From Candidatus Saccharimonadota bacterium (GTDB lineage Bacteria; Patescibacteriota; Saccharimonadia; Saccharimonadales; Saccharimonadaceae), in assembly GCA_002726935.1 (NCBI GenBank), contig PBTC01000044.1, positions 1 through 46,199 of the forward strand: a stretch of DNA of 46,199 nt. Direction: 5' to 3'. Below, in pieces: positions 1 through 10,760 of the stretch (position 1 is the stretch's first letter; every line of letters begins with the position of its first letter). The position numbers were made by a program, and so were the translations under genes. The notes under the pieces were generated by a model. That model was not told the DNA's origin. It saw only the letters and a program-made list of their open reading frames with translations, and did not search any database.

Positions 1-558
1 ACGGTTGTTGTCGGGCTGTCGTTGGTGTTGTTGATGATTGCATTTCGCTCGATCTTGATCCCGCTAAAAGCGACCCTGGGGTTCTTGCTATCGGTCGTTG
101 CGATGTTTGGCGCACTGGTCGCGGTGTTCCAGTGGGGTTGGTTTGGCATTACGGACGCACCTGGTCCGATCGTTAGCTTTATTCCGATCATTGCCATCGG
201 CATCTTGTTTGGCCTGGCGATGGACTACGAATTCTTCCTTGTTTCAGGCATGCAAGAGTCGTATCACCATAAGAAAGATGCGAAGGCGGCCATCGTGCGT
301 GGATTTGCCTTGGGCAGTAGAGTCGTGGTTGCAGCCGGTTTAATTATGGTCGCAGTATTTGCCGGCTTCGTCGGTAACCATGATGCTACGATCCAATCAA
401 TCGGCTTTGCTTTGGCTATCGGTATTCTCGTTGATGCATTTATCGTGCGGCTCGTTATTGTCCCGATCGTCATGTCATTCCTTGGTCGAGCAGCCTGGTG
501 GTTGCCAAAATGGCTTGAAAAGCGCTTGCCGAAAATATCGATCGAAGGTGAGTCCTAG
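1..558 (+). CDS. MMPL/RND-type membrane transporter, C-terminal part (truncated by window start)
   Basis: The frame is open from base 1 to a TAG stop, giving about 185 residues of the C-terminal half of an MMPL-family transporter. These inner-membrane proteins export lipids or other hydrophobic compounds with proton antiport. Five hydrophobic segments are visible, followed by a short basic tail. The segment after the second helix contains DYEFFLVSGMQE, close to the DYEVFLLSRIREE-type signature of MMPL domains, and G-x-A-x-D-Y lies in the proton-relay helix. The start and the N-terminal repeat lie outside the window, so substrate and partners cannot be judged. A bidirectional terminator follows directly. 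Confidence 0.85.
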   Translation, partial: TVVVGLSLVLLMIAFRSILIPLKATLGFLLSVVAMFGALVAVFQWGWFGITDAPGPIVSFIPIIAIGILFGLAMDYEFFLVSGMQESYHHKKDAKAAIVRGFALGSRVVVAAGLIMVAVFAGFVGNHDATIQSIGFALAIGILVDAFIVRLVIVPIVMSFLGRAAWWLPKWLEKRLPKISIEGES

Positions 559-563
559 ATAAT

Positions 564-592
564 AAAAATCACCCCGGAATGGGGTGATTTTT
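564..592. terminator. Bidirectional rho-independent terminator
   Basis: A 12-bp perfect stem (564-575 with 581-592) surrounds the loop GGAAT. It has an A-tract on the left and a T-tract on the right, so it can end both the MMPL gene and the convergent membrane-protein gene. Confidence 0.9.
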
Positions 593-608
593 GTATCGAT
601 TGAGCAGC

Positions 609-1403
609 CTAGTAGTAGCTGGCTTGAGCGGCCGTGATAAGGAAGACGAAGAACCCGATAAACCATACGAAGGCAGTCAAGGACCCAACCGTAATCAGGA
701 CGGCGATCATTCCACCTGAATATCCCTCTTTGGCTGGTACAGTTGCCTTTAGCTCTGGTTTTTGCGAGATAGCGATGCGGCGGATGATGGCCGTTAACGA
801 AAGAGCGGTTGCCGTGAGGATGGTGAGGGCACCGACAAGTCGGAAGTAGAACTCGTCAAGCAGCTCGACGTCGACAAAAATCCACGGGGTGAGTAAAAGC
901 GTCCAGATAGCGAGCAGTGCGACGGTCGTGTACACGCTGGCGAGCGTCGCGGGGTGAGCGAGGCGCATTTTTAGGACGCCCGCTAGCAAGAAGGCTGATC
1001 CCACGAGAAGCGTGTACAGCCCGAGTGCCCGCCACGAGATTTCGTTATCCCAGATTTCCCATGTGCCAAAGGTTGTTGTGACCATGTTTGCCAAGACGAC
1101 GCCAAGGATGACAGTAGGAAGAATAGCGCGTCCAATCTGATTTTTTGTGTCTGCCGAAACTAGCGCCAGGACGATAAGGCTGTGGCTGACGAAGATAAAG
1201 GTTGTCAGGAGGGCTTTCTGGATGACCGAGTTAAATTCACCGATCAAAATACCAAAAACTGAAATCAGGGCCGAAAGAATAAGGCCTCCAATCAGTACGT
1301 ATAAGAAAGCGAGTCGTAGCTTTCCGAGACGCTGCTCTTTCACTGGCGCATCCGAGGCGACCTCGGGTGTCGGCTCTGCGTTAGGTAAGGATTCGTGTGT
1401 CAT
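609..1403 (-). CDS. Seven-helix integral membrane protein, unknown function
   Basis: This encodes 264 residues with a polar, acidic N-terminus of about 28 residues and seven predicted membrane segments (roughly 32-52, 65-85, 93-110, 124-143, 153-173, 184-206, 231-256). I see no catalytic or transport motif and do not recognise the family. A GGAGAG site lies 5-6 nt before the ATG, and a TACAAT -10 box lies upstream on the minus strand (ATTGTA at 1430-1435), so it is probably transcribed alone. It converges on the MMPL gene through a shared terminator. Confidence 0.75.
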   Translation of the reverse strand: MTHESLPNAEPTPEVASDAPVKEQRLGKLRLAFLYVLIGGLILSALISVFGILIGEFNSVIQKALLTTFIFVSHSLIVLALVSADTKNQIGRAILPTVILGVVLANMVTTTFGTWEIWDNEISWRALGLYTLLVGSAFLLAGVLKMRLAHPATLASVYTTVALLAIWTLLLTPWIFVDVELLDEFYFRLVGALTILTATALSLTAIIRRIAISQKPELKATVPAKEGYSGGMIAVLITVGSLTAFVWFIGFFVFLITAAQASYY

Positions 1404-1504
1404 GGTACTCTCCGCTTATGTTTGAGCATATTGTACCATGTTTTCGTGAGTTTCTTTTGGCCGAGGCCGACGCAGTGAAGGGCTTATGTAATTTTTGCAA
1501 TAAC

Positions 1505-1513
1505 TGCTATAAT
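1505..1513 (+). promoter_or_regulatory. Extended -10 promoter of the pilin operon
   Basis: TGCTATAAT (extended -10) lies 36 bp before the GTG start at 1550. No convincing -35 box is visible at standard spacing. Confidence 0.6.
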
Positions 1514-1549
1514 TTAGCATAACCATTTAGGTAGCAAGAAATTCTCACA

Positions 1550-2392
1550 GTGAAAAAGAAAATTCTCATCGGCATCATATCGGCTGGAATCCTGATCATT
1601 AGCGCTTTTGGTGCGTACTTTTTATTCGGACACTTCGGCCAGCGTGCCGACAGGGAAGAGCTGGACACAACACCGCTAATGGCGACGTCCGTCATAGAGA
1701 TGCTTGAGAGCAGTGAGCTTGCTGGTCTTGAGGGGTACGATCGTCAAGAGGCTTCGGGTGATAGTTTTGGCATTGTTGCCGCGACGCAGGGTCGAGATTA
1801 CCGCGTCTCTGTCGCCGCCGATGATGCGGCTCTTTATCAAAAAAGCGGTGATCCGCGTCAGTCTATTGAGCTGGCTGAATATGCTTCTGTCCGACAGCAA
1901 ACAGAAGGGTACTTCATCGGCCAAGGCCTTGATAAGTTGAGCAGCAGTAGCGACGCGACCGACCAGTACGCCGGCCGAGGAGTTATCTGCCAAGCCAACT
2001 TCGTCACGAGCGGTGTTGCGACGGTAGTGTATGCCTGTAGCGATGAAGCGGCGCTGAGCGCAGAATACGACCAGATCGAGCAGCTCCTTAATACATATAA
2101 AGAGACAGGAGCGCAGGTTGTCGATTTTGACGTCGCGAGCAGGACCTCCCTGCAGCGAGATGACATCGAAGGGGTCGTTTTGCATCTTAGCCCAGACAGG
2201 GCGGATGAGCAAAACAAAGGAGCGCAGTATTTATTTGGTGCAATTAATGGAGACTGGGAGTTTGTGGCTGACCTCACTAACGGCACAAGCCTTGGCAAGG
2301 TGAACACGACCCCTGAGGCGGAGGTGAAGATCGCCGATCCTAAATGGGATAATGTGCTGTACGAACTTTTGTATGGCGGAGGCAAAGAGTGA
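1550..2392 (+). CDS. Membrane-anchored extracytoplasmic protein encoded with a pilin
   Basis: This encodes 280 residues from a GTG start. A short basic N-terminus precedes one hydrophobic segment (about 4-28), which is an uncleaved anchor or signal peptide. The rest is a soluble, acidic domain of about 250 residues expected outside the membrane, with two cysteines in its middle part that could form a disulfide. No known domain is recognised. The TGA stop overlaps the ATG of the following pilin gene, so translation is probably coupled and the protein may serve the pilus system. That role is inference from the operon only. Confidence 0.75.
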   Translation: MKKKILIGIISAGILIISAFGAYFLFGHFGQRADREELDTTPLMATSVIEMLESSELAGLEGYDRQEASGDSFGIVAATQGRDYRVSVAADDAALYQKSGDPRQSIELAEYASVRQQTEGYFIGQGLDKLSSSSDATDQYAGRGVICQANFVTSGVATVVYACSDEAALSAEYDQIEQLLNTYKETGAQVVDFDVASRTSLQRDDIEGVVLHLSPDRADEQNKGAQYLFGAINGDWEFVADLTNGTSLGKVNTTPEAEVKIADPKWDNVLYELLYGGGKE

Positions 2393-3843
2393 TGGTCCAT
2401 ACGAAGCGAGGCTTTACGCTGATCGAGCTGATTGTGATCATCGGTGTGATCGGTGTACTGGCGGCCGTAGCCGCCTGGGGTCTTGGCCGCTATCAGGAGG
2501 GTGCCCGTGATGCCGAGCGCGCAGCTGACGTCGCGGCGATTACCGAAGCGCTCGAACTGTACTACGATGAGAATGGTGAGTATCCCAGCTGTAGCGCTTT
2601 GACTGGATCGGCTCCGAGCGTCGCAGAACAGCTGAACGTCGAGGAAGGGGCCTTGAGGTCGCCGCAGTCGAGCACTCAAAATGCGGTGCTTTGTAGCGCC
2701 CTTGCTGAAGGGTCAGAAGATGGCTACGCCTACGTCGGCGACGGCTCCGAGACTTGCCAGTCGGGGAATGCCTGTCTTGAATGGACGCTGCAGTATCGAA
2801 GTGAAGAAACGGGTGAGATTGTGAGTGTCAAAAGCCGCCGCAGCGCATCACTTGCTTCCTCTGGTGATGTGAATCTGACAGCTACGGTAAGTTCAAACAC
2901 AGCGATCAACTTAACGTGGAGTGCCGTCTCGAACGCCAGCTCGTATACGGTGGAGCGCAGCCTCAGTTCTAGCATGTCGGGTGCTGTCACTAATTCAACC
3001 ACGGCAACGAGTCAGTCTGTTTCGGGCTTGACGGCAGGTACTCGGTACTACTTCCGAGTCACCCCAGTATCAGGCACGCAACAGGGCGTGCCCGATACTG
3101 ACGACGCCACCACGACTATTAGCGCACCATCAGGTACGCTTGCTATCAGCTCATCGCTACAGTCAAGTAACTCAATTGCTCGTGGGCAGGCAGGTGCGGT
3201 GACCTGTGAACCGGGTACGACACTTGAGTACTCGTTCGGTTACCAAGGTCGTAATACAAATAGTAGTGTGTCGCTGTCCTACGGTTCGTGGGGAACAGCT
3301 GCGCTTCGAGACGTGACGGCTTCGCAGGGCTATAACTATACTTTTGAAGCACGGGCGCGGTGCGTTGGTCCAGATGCCACTAGTTCGCAGGTGACCAGTG
3401 CACGCACCAACGTGACGCGTCCGATCAACACGCCGCCGATGCCTAACTTTAATGGTGATACCAGCATGCAGGCCGGCTATCGCTATACGTTCTCGACCAG
3501 TTCATTTTGCCCAAGCGGTACGTGGGTTGACGGCGCGGTATATATCTACAACAGCGGCTATACCAGCCCCTCCACGGCTCATGTCTATCCATCGAACGGC
3601 GCCTACTACACCAACTCTTTCAATGAGTGGTGGTATCTTGGCTGGGCGGCGAACCAGACATGGGAAGACACCTACTACAACAGTTTTTATAGGTGTAAAA
3701 CCGATTTCACGACATCACCAAACTCTCCGACTCGACAGACGTATGTGACGATTGACTGTGAGCCACACCGACGCACATATAACACCTATCCCCGGTGCGA
3801 TAGCCATGGCCAAGACCCTAACTCTCTTCCTTGGGGTTATTAG
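2392..3843 (+). CDS. Type IV pilin-like (GspG-type) protein with fibronectin III domain
   Basis: A class III prepilin leader ends in RGFTLIEL (cleavage after Gly7, Glu at mature position 5), followed by the hydrophobic pilin helix and a GspG-like segment (YYDENGEYPSC). Residues about 157-240 form a fibronectin type III-like domain with the typical W...V..A..Y.V and Y.FRV strands. The last 240 residues are rich in Tyr, Trp, Thr and paired Cys and look like further beta domains. At 483 residues it is three times the size of a normal pilin, so it is more likely a minor or adhesive subunit than the main shaft protein. The ATG at 2392 overlaps the upstream stop (TGATG). A GTG at 2389 is the alternative start; GGAGG at 2378-2382 fits both. 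Confidence 0.85.
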   Translation: MVHTKRGFTLIELIVIIGVIGVLAAVAAWGLGRYQEGARDAERAADVAAITEALELYYDENGEYPSCSALTGSAPSVAEQLNVEEGALRSPQSSTQNAVLCSALAEGSEDGYAYVGDGSETCQSGNACLEWTLQYRSEETGEIVSVKSRRSASLASSGDVNLTATVSSNTAINLTWSAVSNASSYTVERSLSSSMSGAVTNSTTATSQSVSGLTAGTRYYFRVTPVSGTQQGVPDTDDATTTISAPSGTLAISSSLQSSNSIARGQAGAVTCEPGTTLEYSFGYQGRNTNSSVSLSYGSWGTAALRDVTASQGYNYTFEARARCVGPDATSSQVTSARTNVTRPINTPPMPNFNGDTSMQAGYRYTFSTSSFCPSGTWVDGAVYIYNSGYTSPSTAHVYPSNGAYYTNSFNEWWYLGWAANQTWEDTYYNSFYRCKTDFTTSPNSPTRQTYVTIDCEPHRRTYNTYPRCDSHGQDPNSLPWGY

Positions 3844-3885
3844 TTGAAGCTGGGGTAGATTGTCGATACGTTACGTCGACTCCTC

Positions 3886-3894
3886 TGCTATAAT
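3886..3894 (+). promoter_or_regulatory. Extended -10 promoter of the tRNA-Cys/tRNA-Leu unit
   Basis: TGCTATAAT ends 12 bp before the first base of tRNA-Cys, so transcription would start about 6 nt before the tRNA. Confidence 0.7.
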
Positions 3895-3906
3895 GGATCA
3901 ACAGAT

Positions 3907-3980
3907 GGCGCGTTGGCGGAGCAGTTACGCAGCGGTCTGCAAAACCGTTTAGACGGGTGCGACTCCCGTACGTGCCTCCA
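3907..3980 (+). tRNA. tRNA-Cys (anticodon GCA)
   Basis: This 74-nt tRNA has a seven-pair acceptor stem (GGCGCGT with ACGTGCC, one G-U), an anticodon loop CTGCAAA and an encoded CCA. It decodes UGC/UGU. Its UGC/UGU use and the TGA stops nearby are consistent with the standard code. Confidence 0.95.
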
Positions 3981-3988
3981 TTTTATTT

Positions 3989-4075
3989 GCGCGGATGGTG
4001 GAATTGGTAGACACGAGAGACTTAAAATCTCTTGGCTTCACGGCCGTGCGGGTTCAAGTCCCGCTCTGCGCACCA
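3989..4075 (+). tRNA. tRNA-Leu (anticodon TAA)
   Basis: This 87-nt class II tRNA has a variable arm. Acceptor GCGCGGA pairs with TCTGCGC, the anticodon loop is CTTAAAA, and CCA is encoded. It starts 9 nt after tRNA-Cys and is probably cotranscribed with it. Confidence 0.95.
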
Positions 4076-4086
4076 ACCTAGTTGAC

Positions 4087-4110
4087 ACTCGGCAGTTGCC
4101 GAGTTTTTTG
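4087..4110 (+). terminator. Rho-independent terminator of the tRNA unit
   Basis: Stem ACTCGGC/GCCGAGT (4087-4093 with 4098-4104) is followed by a T-run. It lies immediately before the lemA promoter. Confidence 0.85.
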
Positions 4111-4117
4111 TTATAAT
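4109..4117 (+). promoter_or_regulatory. Extended -10 promoter of lemA-htpX
   Basis: TGTTATAAT overlaps the T-run of the tRNA terminator. Predicted +1 is near 4124, followed by a 23-nt leader with GAGAGGA (4134-4140) six bases before the lemA ATG. Confidence 0.65.
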
Positions 4118-4146
4118 AAAAGCACACATAATAGAGAGGAAAAGAA

Positions 4147-4713
4147 ATGATAACCGTGTTGATTATTGTCGGTGTAATAGTTGTCCTCATCGGCTTGTTT
4201 ATTTGGGTAACTTACAACAGTCTTGTGACTTTGCGACTTCGTGTTGATGAAGCGTGGAGCGACATTACCGTTCAGCTGAAACGCCGTCTTGATCTTATCC
4301 CTAACCTGATTGAGACCGTTAAGGGCTACGCAGCACATGAAAAGGGTGTCTTCGAGAGCGTGACCGAAGCCCGAACAAACGTTATGAACGCCGGCAGCGT
4401 CAAAGAGACTGCTGCTGCTGAAAACCAGCTTGAGGGGACACTCAAAAGCTTGTTCGCTGTTGCTGAAGCGTACCCCGACCTGAAGGCCAGTAACAACTTC
4501 ATCGAGCTGCAAAAAGAGCTCGTTGACACAGAAGACAAGATTCAAGCTGCACGACGCTTCTACAACAACGGCACGATGACCCTGAACACCAAGATTCAGA
4601 CATTCCCAAGCAACGTCGTCGCTGCTATGTTCAGCTTCAAGAACCGTGAATTCTTTGAGCTTGACGAAGCCGAGCAGGCAAAGGCTGAAAAGCCAGTTGA
4701 AGTTAAATTCTAG
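4147..4713 (+). CDS. lemA: LemA family protein
   Basis: This encodes 188 residues, the normal LemA size. An N-terminal membrane helix (about 3-24) is followed by the long helical LemA domain with its signature [17 protein letters not shown], then Y-P-D-L-K-A and RRFYN. In the family the helix anchors the protein with most of the chain outside the cytoplasm; the exact function is not established. It is followed 18 bp later by an HtpX-type protease. The lemA-htpX pairing is common in bacteria and suggests a shared role in membrane-protein quality control. A good SD site precedes the ATG. Confidence 0.93.
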   Translation: MITVLIIVGVIVVLIGLFIWVTYNSLVTLRLRVDEAWSDITVQLKRRLDLIPNLIETVKGYAAHEKGVFESVTEARTNVMNAGSVKETAAAENQLEGTLKSLFAVAEAYPDLKASNNFIELQKELVDTEDKIQAARRFYNNGTMTLNTKIQTFPSNVVAAMFSFKNREFFELDEAEQAKAEKPVEVKF

Positions 4714-4731
4714 AAACCGAGGGATTAGTCC

Positions 4732-5587
4732 ATGTACAAAGCTGTCGCTGCGAATAAGCGAAACACATTCTTGATTATGGCTGTCTTTGTTGGCCTGATC
4801 ACTGCTATCGGCTACCTAGTCAGCTTATGGTATGGTCAGACGTCTATTACGCTTTGGGTGTTAGCGGGTGCGGCGATATACGCCTTGATCCAGTATTTCT
4901 TAGCGGCGAAATTGGCAACGGCCATGACCGGAGCGAAGGAGATTCAGAAGGCTGACAACCCAAGACTCTTCCGCATTGTGGAGAACCTTTCGATTACTCT
5001 AGGTCTGCCTGTTCCGAAGGTGTATTTGATTAATGATCCTGCACCCAACGCATTTGCAACCGGTCGTGATCCTCAGCATGCTATTGTGGCGGCAACCACA
5101 GGGCTGCTCGAGATTATGGACGATAACGAATTAGAAGCGGTAATGGCTCACGAAATGGGACATGTCCAAAACTACGATATACGCGTGAGTATGATCGCTT
5201 TCGGTCTAGTGAGTGCAATCGGCTTACTGGCTGACATTGTGATGCATATGCTTTTCTGGGGAGATCGCCGCGATGGCGTCCACCCGATCATGTACATTAT
5301 CGGCTTGATCATTGTTATTCTTGCTCCGATTGTTGCGCTCATCGTGCAGATGGCGATCAGCCGCCAGAGGGAGTACTTAGCAGACGCCAGTGGTGCACTG
5401 ACCACTCGTGACTCGGAGTCATTGGCGAAAGCGCTTGAAAAACTACAGTCCTATGGCCGGCCAATGCGTCACCAAAACAGCGCAACGGCACATTTGTTCT
5501 TTAGTAATCCTCTGCGAAAAGGTTTCTTTAGCAGACTGTTTAGTAGCCACCCTCCCCTCGAAGACCGTATTGCAAGGTTACGCCAGA

Positions 5588-5604
<17 letters not shown>
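4732..5604 (+). CDS. htpX: HtpX-like M48 zinc metalloprotease
   Basis: This encodes 290 residues, typical for HtpX. The zinc site HEMGH is at residues 140-144, with the third ligand Glu214 in SRQREYLADA. Membrane helices lie near residues 12-34 and 40-60, with two more around 155-175 and 180-205 between the two halves of the active site, as in HtpX. The catalytic part faces the cytoplasm in the family and degrades damaged membrane proteins. It follows lemA by 18 bp in an apparent operon. Its last 17 bp overlap the next gene in another frame. Confidence 0.93.
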
Positions 5605-8627
<3,023 letters not shown>

Positions 8628-8639
8628 AAGCGATTAACA

Positions 8640-8656
8640 GCCAGCCTTCAGCTGGC
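8640..8656 (+). other. Short hairpin after ligA
   Basis: GCCAGC/GCTGGC with a 5-nt loop lies between ligA and the next promoter. There is no T-run, so it is at best a weak terminator or an mRNA 3'-end stabiliser. Confidence 0.4.
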
Positions 8657-8661
8657 GTAGG

Positions 8662-8667
8662 TACAAT
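8662..8667 (+). promoter_or_regulatory. -10 box placing +1 at the start codon of the PGPGW gene
   Basis: TACAAT is followed by 6 nt (AAATCC) and then the GTG start at 8674. There is no SD, so a leaderless mRNA is predicted. Confidence 0.6.
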
Positions 8668-8673
8668 AAATCC

Positions 8674-9033
8674 GTGGAATATGTAAAGCGTCACACGAAG
8701 CGAGTCGCCATTGGTGTTGCCGGTGGTGTCGTTGTTTTGATTGGCATTGTCCTTATCCCGTATCCGGGGCCGGGCTGGCTGATTGTGTTTGCCGGTTTGG
8801 CGATTCTGGCAACCGAGTTTACGTTTGCGCAGCGGGTTCTGGATACCGCTCGCGCTCGTTACGAGCAATGGGTGGCATGGCTAAAGCGGCAGGCGGCATG
8901 GGTGCGGGTCGGCGTTATCTTGTTAACGGGGTTGGTGATTATTCTTACACTTTATGCCCTTAACGTTTTCGGCGTGACTTTTGCCTGGCTAGGGGTTGAC
9001 TGGCCATGGCTGGGATCACCGTTTTTCCGATAA
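8674..9033 (+). CDS. PGPGW-family small membrane protein (TIGR02611-like)
   Basis: This encodes 119 residues from GTG. Two hydrophobic segments (about 11-50 and 79-97) surround the motif YPGPGWLIVFAGLAILATEF, the hallmark of the PGPGW putative transmembrane family that is common in Actinobacteria. A basic amphipathic stretch links the segments. The function of the family is unknown. The GTG sits 6 nt after a TACAAT box without an SD site, so the mRNA is probably leaderless. A bidirectional terminator separates it from the convergent RRM gene. Confidence 0.8.
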   Translation: MEYVKRHTKRVAIGVAGGVVVLIGIVLIPYPGPGWLIVFAGLAILATEFTFAQRVLDTARARYEQWVAWLKRQAAWVRVGVILLTGLVIILTLYALNVFGVTFAWLGVDWPWLGSPFFR

Positions 9034-9068
9034 AATAAAAAATCGCCGGGATGGCGATCTTTTATTTT
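9032..9068. terminator. Bidirectional terminator
   Basis: ATCGCC/GGCGAT core stem (9042-9047 with 9053-9058) is extended by AAAATAAAA/TTTTATTTT flanks. It can end both convergent genes. Confidence 0.85.
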
Positions 9069-9078
9069 CGGTAGAAAA

Positions 9079-9396
9079 CTACCAGCTGCGTTGACGGAAG
9101 CTACCGCCGCCGTTGCTGTTGTTGTTGAAGTCTCGGCGCGGACGGTCCTCTTTTGGTCGGGCAACATCGATGTTGATGGTGCGACCGTCAAGCTCCTTGC
9201 CAGCGAGTGCATCAATGGCTTTTTGGTTGTTGGCTTCGTCGACAAATTGGACGAACCCAAAGCCCTTTGAGCGGTTAGTTTCGCGGTCAGTTACCACTCG
9301 GGCACTTTCCACTTCACCAACTTGCTCGAAGTGTGCACGCAGACTATCATCGGTTGTCGCGTATGCGAGGTTTCCGATAAACAGATTCTGTGACAT
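9079..9396 (-). CDS. RRM-type RNA-binding protein
   Basis: This encodes 105 residues with one RNA recognition motif. RNP2 is LFIGNL (residues 5-10) and RNP1 is KGFGFVQF (about 44-51). A short tail rich in Gly, Asn and Arg (about 85-105) resembles the glycine-rich RRM proteins of cyanobacteria and other bacteria, which act as RNA chaperones, often under cold stress. The ATG has AAGGAA 8 nt upstream. More than 100 bp of non-coding sequence lies before the gene, so a long 5' leader, as in cold-inducible genes, is possible but not shown. Confidence 0.92.
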   Translation of the reverse strand: MSQNLFIGNLAYATTDDSLRAHFEQVGEVESARVVTDRETNRSKGFGFVQFVDEANNQKAIDALAGKELDGRTINIDVARPKEDRPRRDFNNNSNGGGSFRQRSW

Positions 9397-9555
9397 GTGT
9401 TCTCATTTCCTTCGTTACTCTATGCGTCAGATCGACCCTGGCTCGTATTGCGGCGAAGAAGAACGTGTCTTCAGGCTTTGTACATGCGTGCTCTGATCTA
9501 CCTCAGTTAAGCACAGTATTGACTGAAATGCTATAGGGTGCACGGCAAACAGTTA

Positions 9556-9584
9556 TTGTACTTATGCTCCGATAGGTGCATAAT
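9556..9584 (+). promoter_or_regulatory. Promoter of candidate small RNA
   Basis: TTGTAC (9556-9561), 17-bp spacer, CATAAT (9579-9584). Predicted +1 is near 9591, with a terminator hairpin about 130 bp downstream. Confidence 0.45.
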
Positions 9585-9590
9585 AATGGC

Positions 9591-9722
9591 ATGCTGGTGC
9601 GCAAATAAGGGGCTTGTCTCCGTTATGCGCGGCAAAAACAAACACGCAGAAAAAGCGGCCCCCGGGTGGGCGCGCAGCAGCTCGCAAGAGGCTCGTCCTA
9701 GAAAAGAGGACGAGCTTTTGCT
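9591..9722 (+). ncRNA. Candidate structured small RNA (about 130 nt)
   Basis: This stretch lies in the 343-bp gap between the RRM gene and tRNA-Ala. It has its own promoter-like boxes and ends in a strong hairpin (GCTCGTCC/GGACGAGC, 9691-9698 with 9708-9715) plus TTTT. Inside, 9594-9602 can pair with 9672-9680 (8 of 9 pairs) and GGGGC 9609-9613 with GCCCC 9658-9662, giving a closed multi-helix shape. It does not contain the conserved SRP RNA core or a tmRNA-like tRNA end. A 46-codon basic reading frame from the ATG at 9586 runs through it, but it has no SD and ends just past the terminator, so coding is less likely. Confidence 0.35.
9691..9719 (+). terminator. Rho-independent terminator before tRNA-Ala
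   Basis: Eight-pair GC-rich stem with a 9-nt loop, followed by TTTT. The tRNA-Ala promoter begins inside the T-tract. Confidence 0.7.
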
Positions 9723-9727
9723 ATAAT
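9719..9727 (+). promoter_or_regulatory. Extended -10 promoter of tRNA-Ala
   Basis: TGCTATAAT ends 12 bp before the tRNA, the same arrangement as at tRNA-Cys. Confidence 0.7.
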
Positions 9728-9739
9728 CGGTCTCTGTTC

Positions 9740-9816
9740 GGGGCATTGGCGCAGTTGGCTAGCGCGCTTCCATGGCATGGAAGAGGTCATCGGTTCGAAT
9801 CCGATATGCTCCACCA
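9740..9816 (+). tRNA. tRNA-Ala (anticodon GGC)
   Basis: This 77-nt tRNA has acceptor GGGGCAT paired with ATGCTCC (one G-U), stem CTTCC/GGAAG around loop ATGGCAT, and encoded CCA. It decodes GCC/GCU. Confidence 0.95.
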
Positions 9817-9826
9817 ATTTTATTCA

Positions 9827-9857
9827 AGAACTTCGCTGCTCAGCGAGGTTCTTTTTT
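9827..9857 (+). terminator. Terminator of tRNA-Ala
   Basis: Imperfect hairpin built from AAGAACTTCGCT and AGCGAGGTTCTT, followed by T6. Confidence 0.8.
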
Positions 9858-9883
9858 ATGGATAGGGCAAAATGGTTATGCTA

Positions 9884-9892
9884 TGCTATAAC
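9884..9892 (+). promoter_or_regulatory. Extended -10 that sets the pilin start
   Basis: TGCTATAAC is followed by 6 nt and then ATG 9899. This makes the upstream in-frame ATG at 9872 untranscribed and argues for a leaderless mRNA. Confidence 0.6.
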
Positions 9893-9898
9893 CAGCAT

Positions 9899-10714
9899 AT
9901 GAAACTACTAAAGTCACTCCCAACGGCGCTTCATCGAGGATTCACCATTGTTGAATTGGCGGTTGTAATTGTTGTGATCGGTATCCTAGCGGGTGTGGTG
10001 ATTGTCGGTTACGGCACCTGGAATCGCTCGGTAGCTGAAGCGACACTGAAGAATGATCTGCAGGCAGTACTAGGTGCAATGGAAGATGCGCGAACGTTTG
10101 AAAATTCCTATCCCAGTAGCCTTCCGTCGACGTATGCTCCATCGGATAATGTTAACATCCAGCGTGACAGTCGTAGCAATGCCAAGCGCTTTTGCTTTAC
10201 TGCGACGTCAACTACTCAAAGTTCACTGAGTTTTTACATTGCGAGCAACCAGTCAGACCCTAAAACGGGGTCTTGTTCGGCTAACTGGAGCCCGCCCGTC
10301 GTGTCGCTTCCCGTTCCGTCAGCTGTCCAAAGTGCGGGCAGCTATTCTTATCCAGGTGGCCCGACAGAATTTGGTGCCGCTCATTATGGCGATTCAGTCG
10401 CATTTGGCTGGAATGACCCAACCACTACTGGTGGGCAGCCGATTGAGGCATTTCGATTACGCTTTGACCTCGTGAGCCCTTGTAGCGCACAAAATGATTA
10501 CGTGCTTGAAGTCGCCCGTCTTAACAATGGGCAATCATTCAGTGGCAGTAACTACGGATTAAGCCGTAGTTCGACTGGCATGTATGCAATATCGGTATCG
10601 ACGCCCCTGGGTACCTGTACGGTAGACGCGGGGCTTGGTGCTATTTATGTTTCAGCAAAAACTGTCAATGGCTATGGTGCAGAGCGACAATACTTTGTCG
10701 AGCTGCAGAATTAG
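9899..10714 (+). CDS. Type IV pilin-like protein
   Basis: This encodes 271 residues. The prepilin site is HRGFTIVELAVVIVVIGIL, with cleavage between Gly and Phe and Glu at mature position 5, followed by the hydrophobic alpha-1 helix. The head begins with a pilin disulfide element (KRFCFTAT ... GSC) also seen in the pilin at 25142. Residues after about 150 form a separate beta-rich domain with two further Cys that may be FN3-like. The start at 9899 is chosen because a TGCTATAAC -10 box ends 6 nt upstream; an in-frame ATG at 9872 lies upstream of the promoter. There is no SD. It is followed 46 bp later by a PilX-like gene. Confidence 0.85.
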   Translation: MKLLKSLPTALHRGFTIVELAVVIVVIGILAGVVIVGYGTWNRSVAEATLKNDLQAVLGAMEDARTFENSYPSSLPSTYAPSDNVNIQRDSRSNAKRFCFTATSTTQSSLSFYIASNQSDPKTGSCSANWSPPVVSLPVPSAVQSAGSYSYPGGPTEFGAAHYGDSVAFGWNDPTTTGGQPIEAFRLRFDLVSPCSAQNDYVLEVARLNNGQSFSGSNYGLSRSSTGMYAISVSTPLGTCTVDAGLGAIYVSAKTVNGYGAERQYFVELQN

Positions 10715-10760
10715 CCTCGCTTGACCAACTTCTCTGAATGAAACATAATCGATATCAGTT

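Noticed and set aside
1858-2679. Long minus-strand open frame (273 codons)
   Set aside because: It runs antisense across two well-supported genes, has no domain or SD, and its composition is that of a shadow frame.
4082-4087. Perfect TTGACA as -35 for lemA
   Set aside because: The spacer to TATAAT at 4112 is 24 bp, too long, and the site lies in the tRNA terminator stem. The extended -10 explains the promoter better.
9591-9722. SRP RNA or tmRNA in the gap before tRNA-Ala
   Set aside because: The conserved SRP helix 8 core and the tRNA-like ends of tmRNA are absent.
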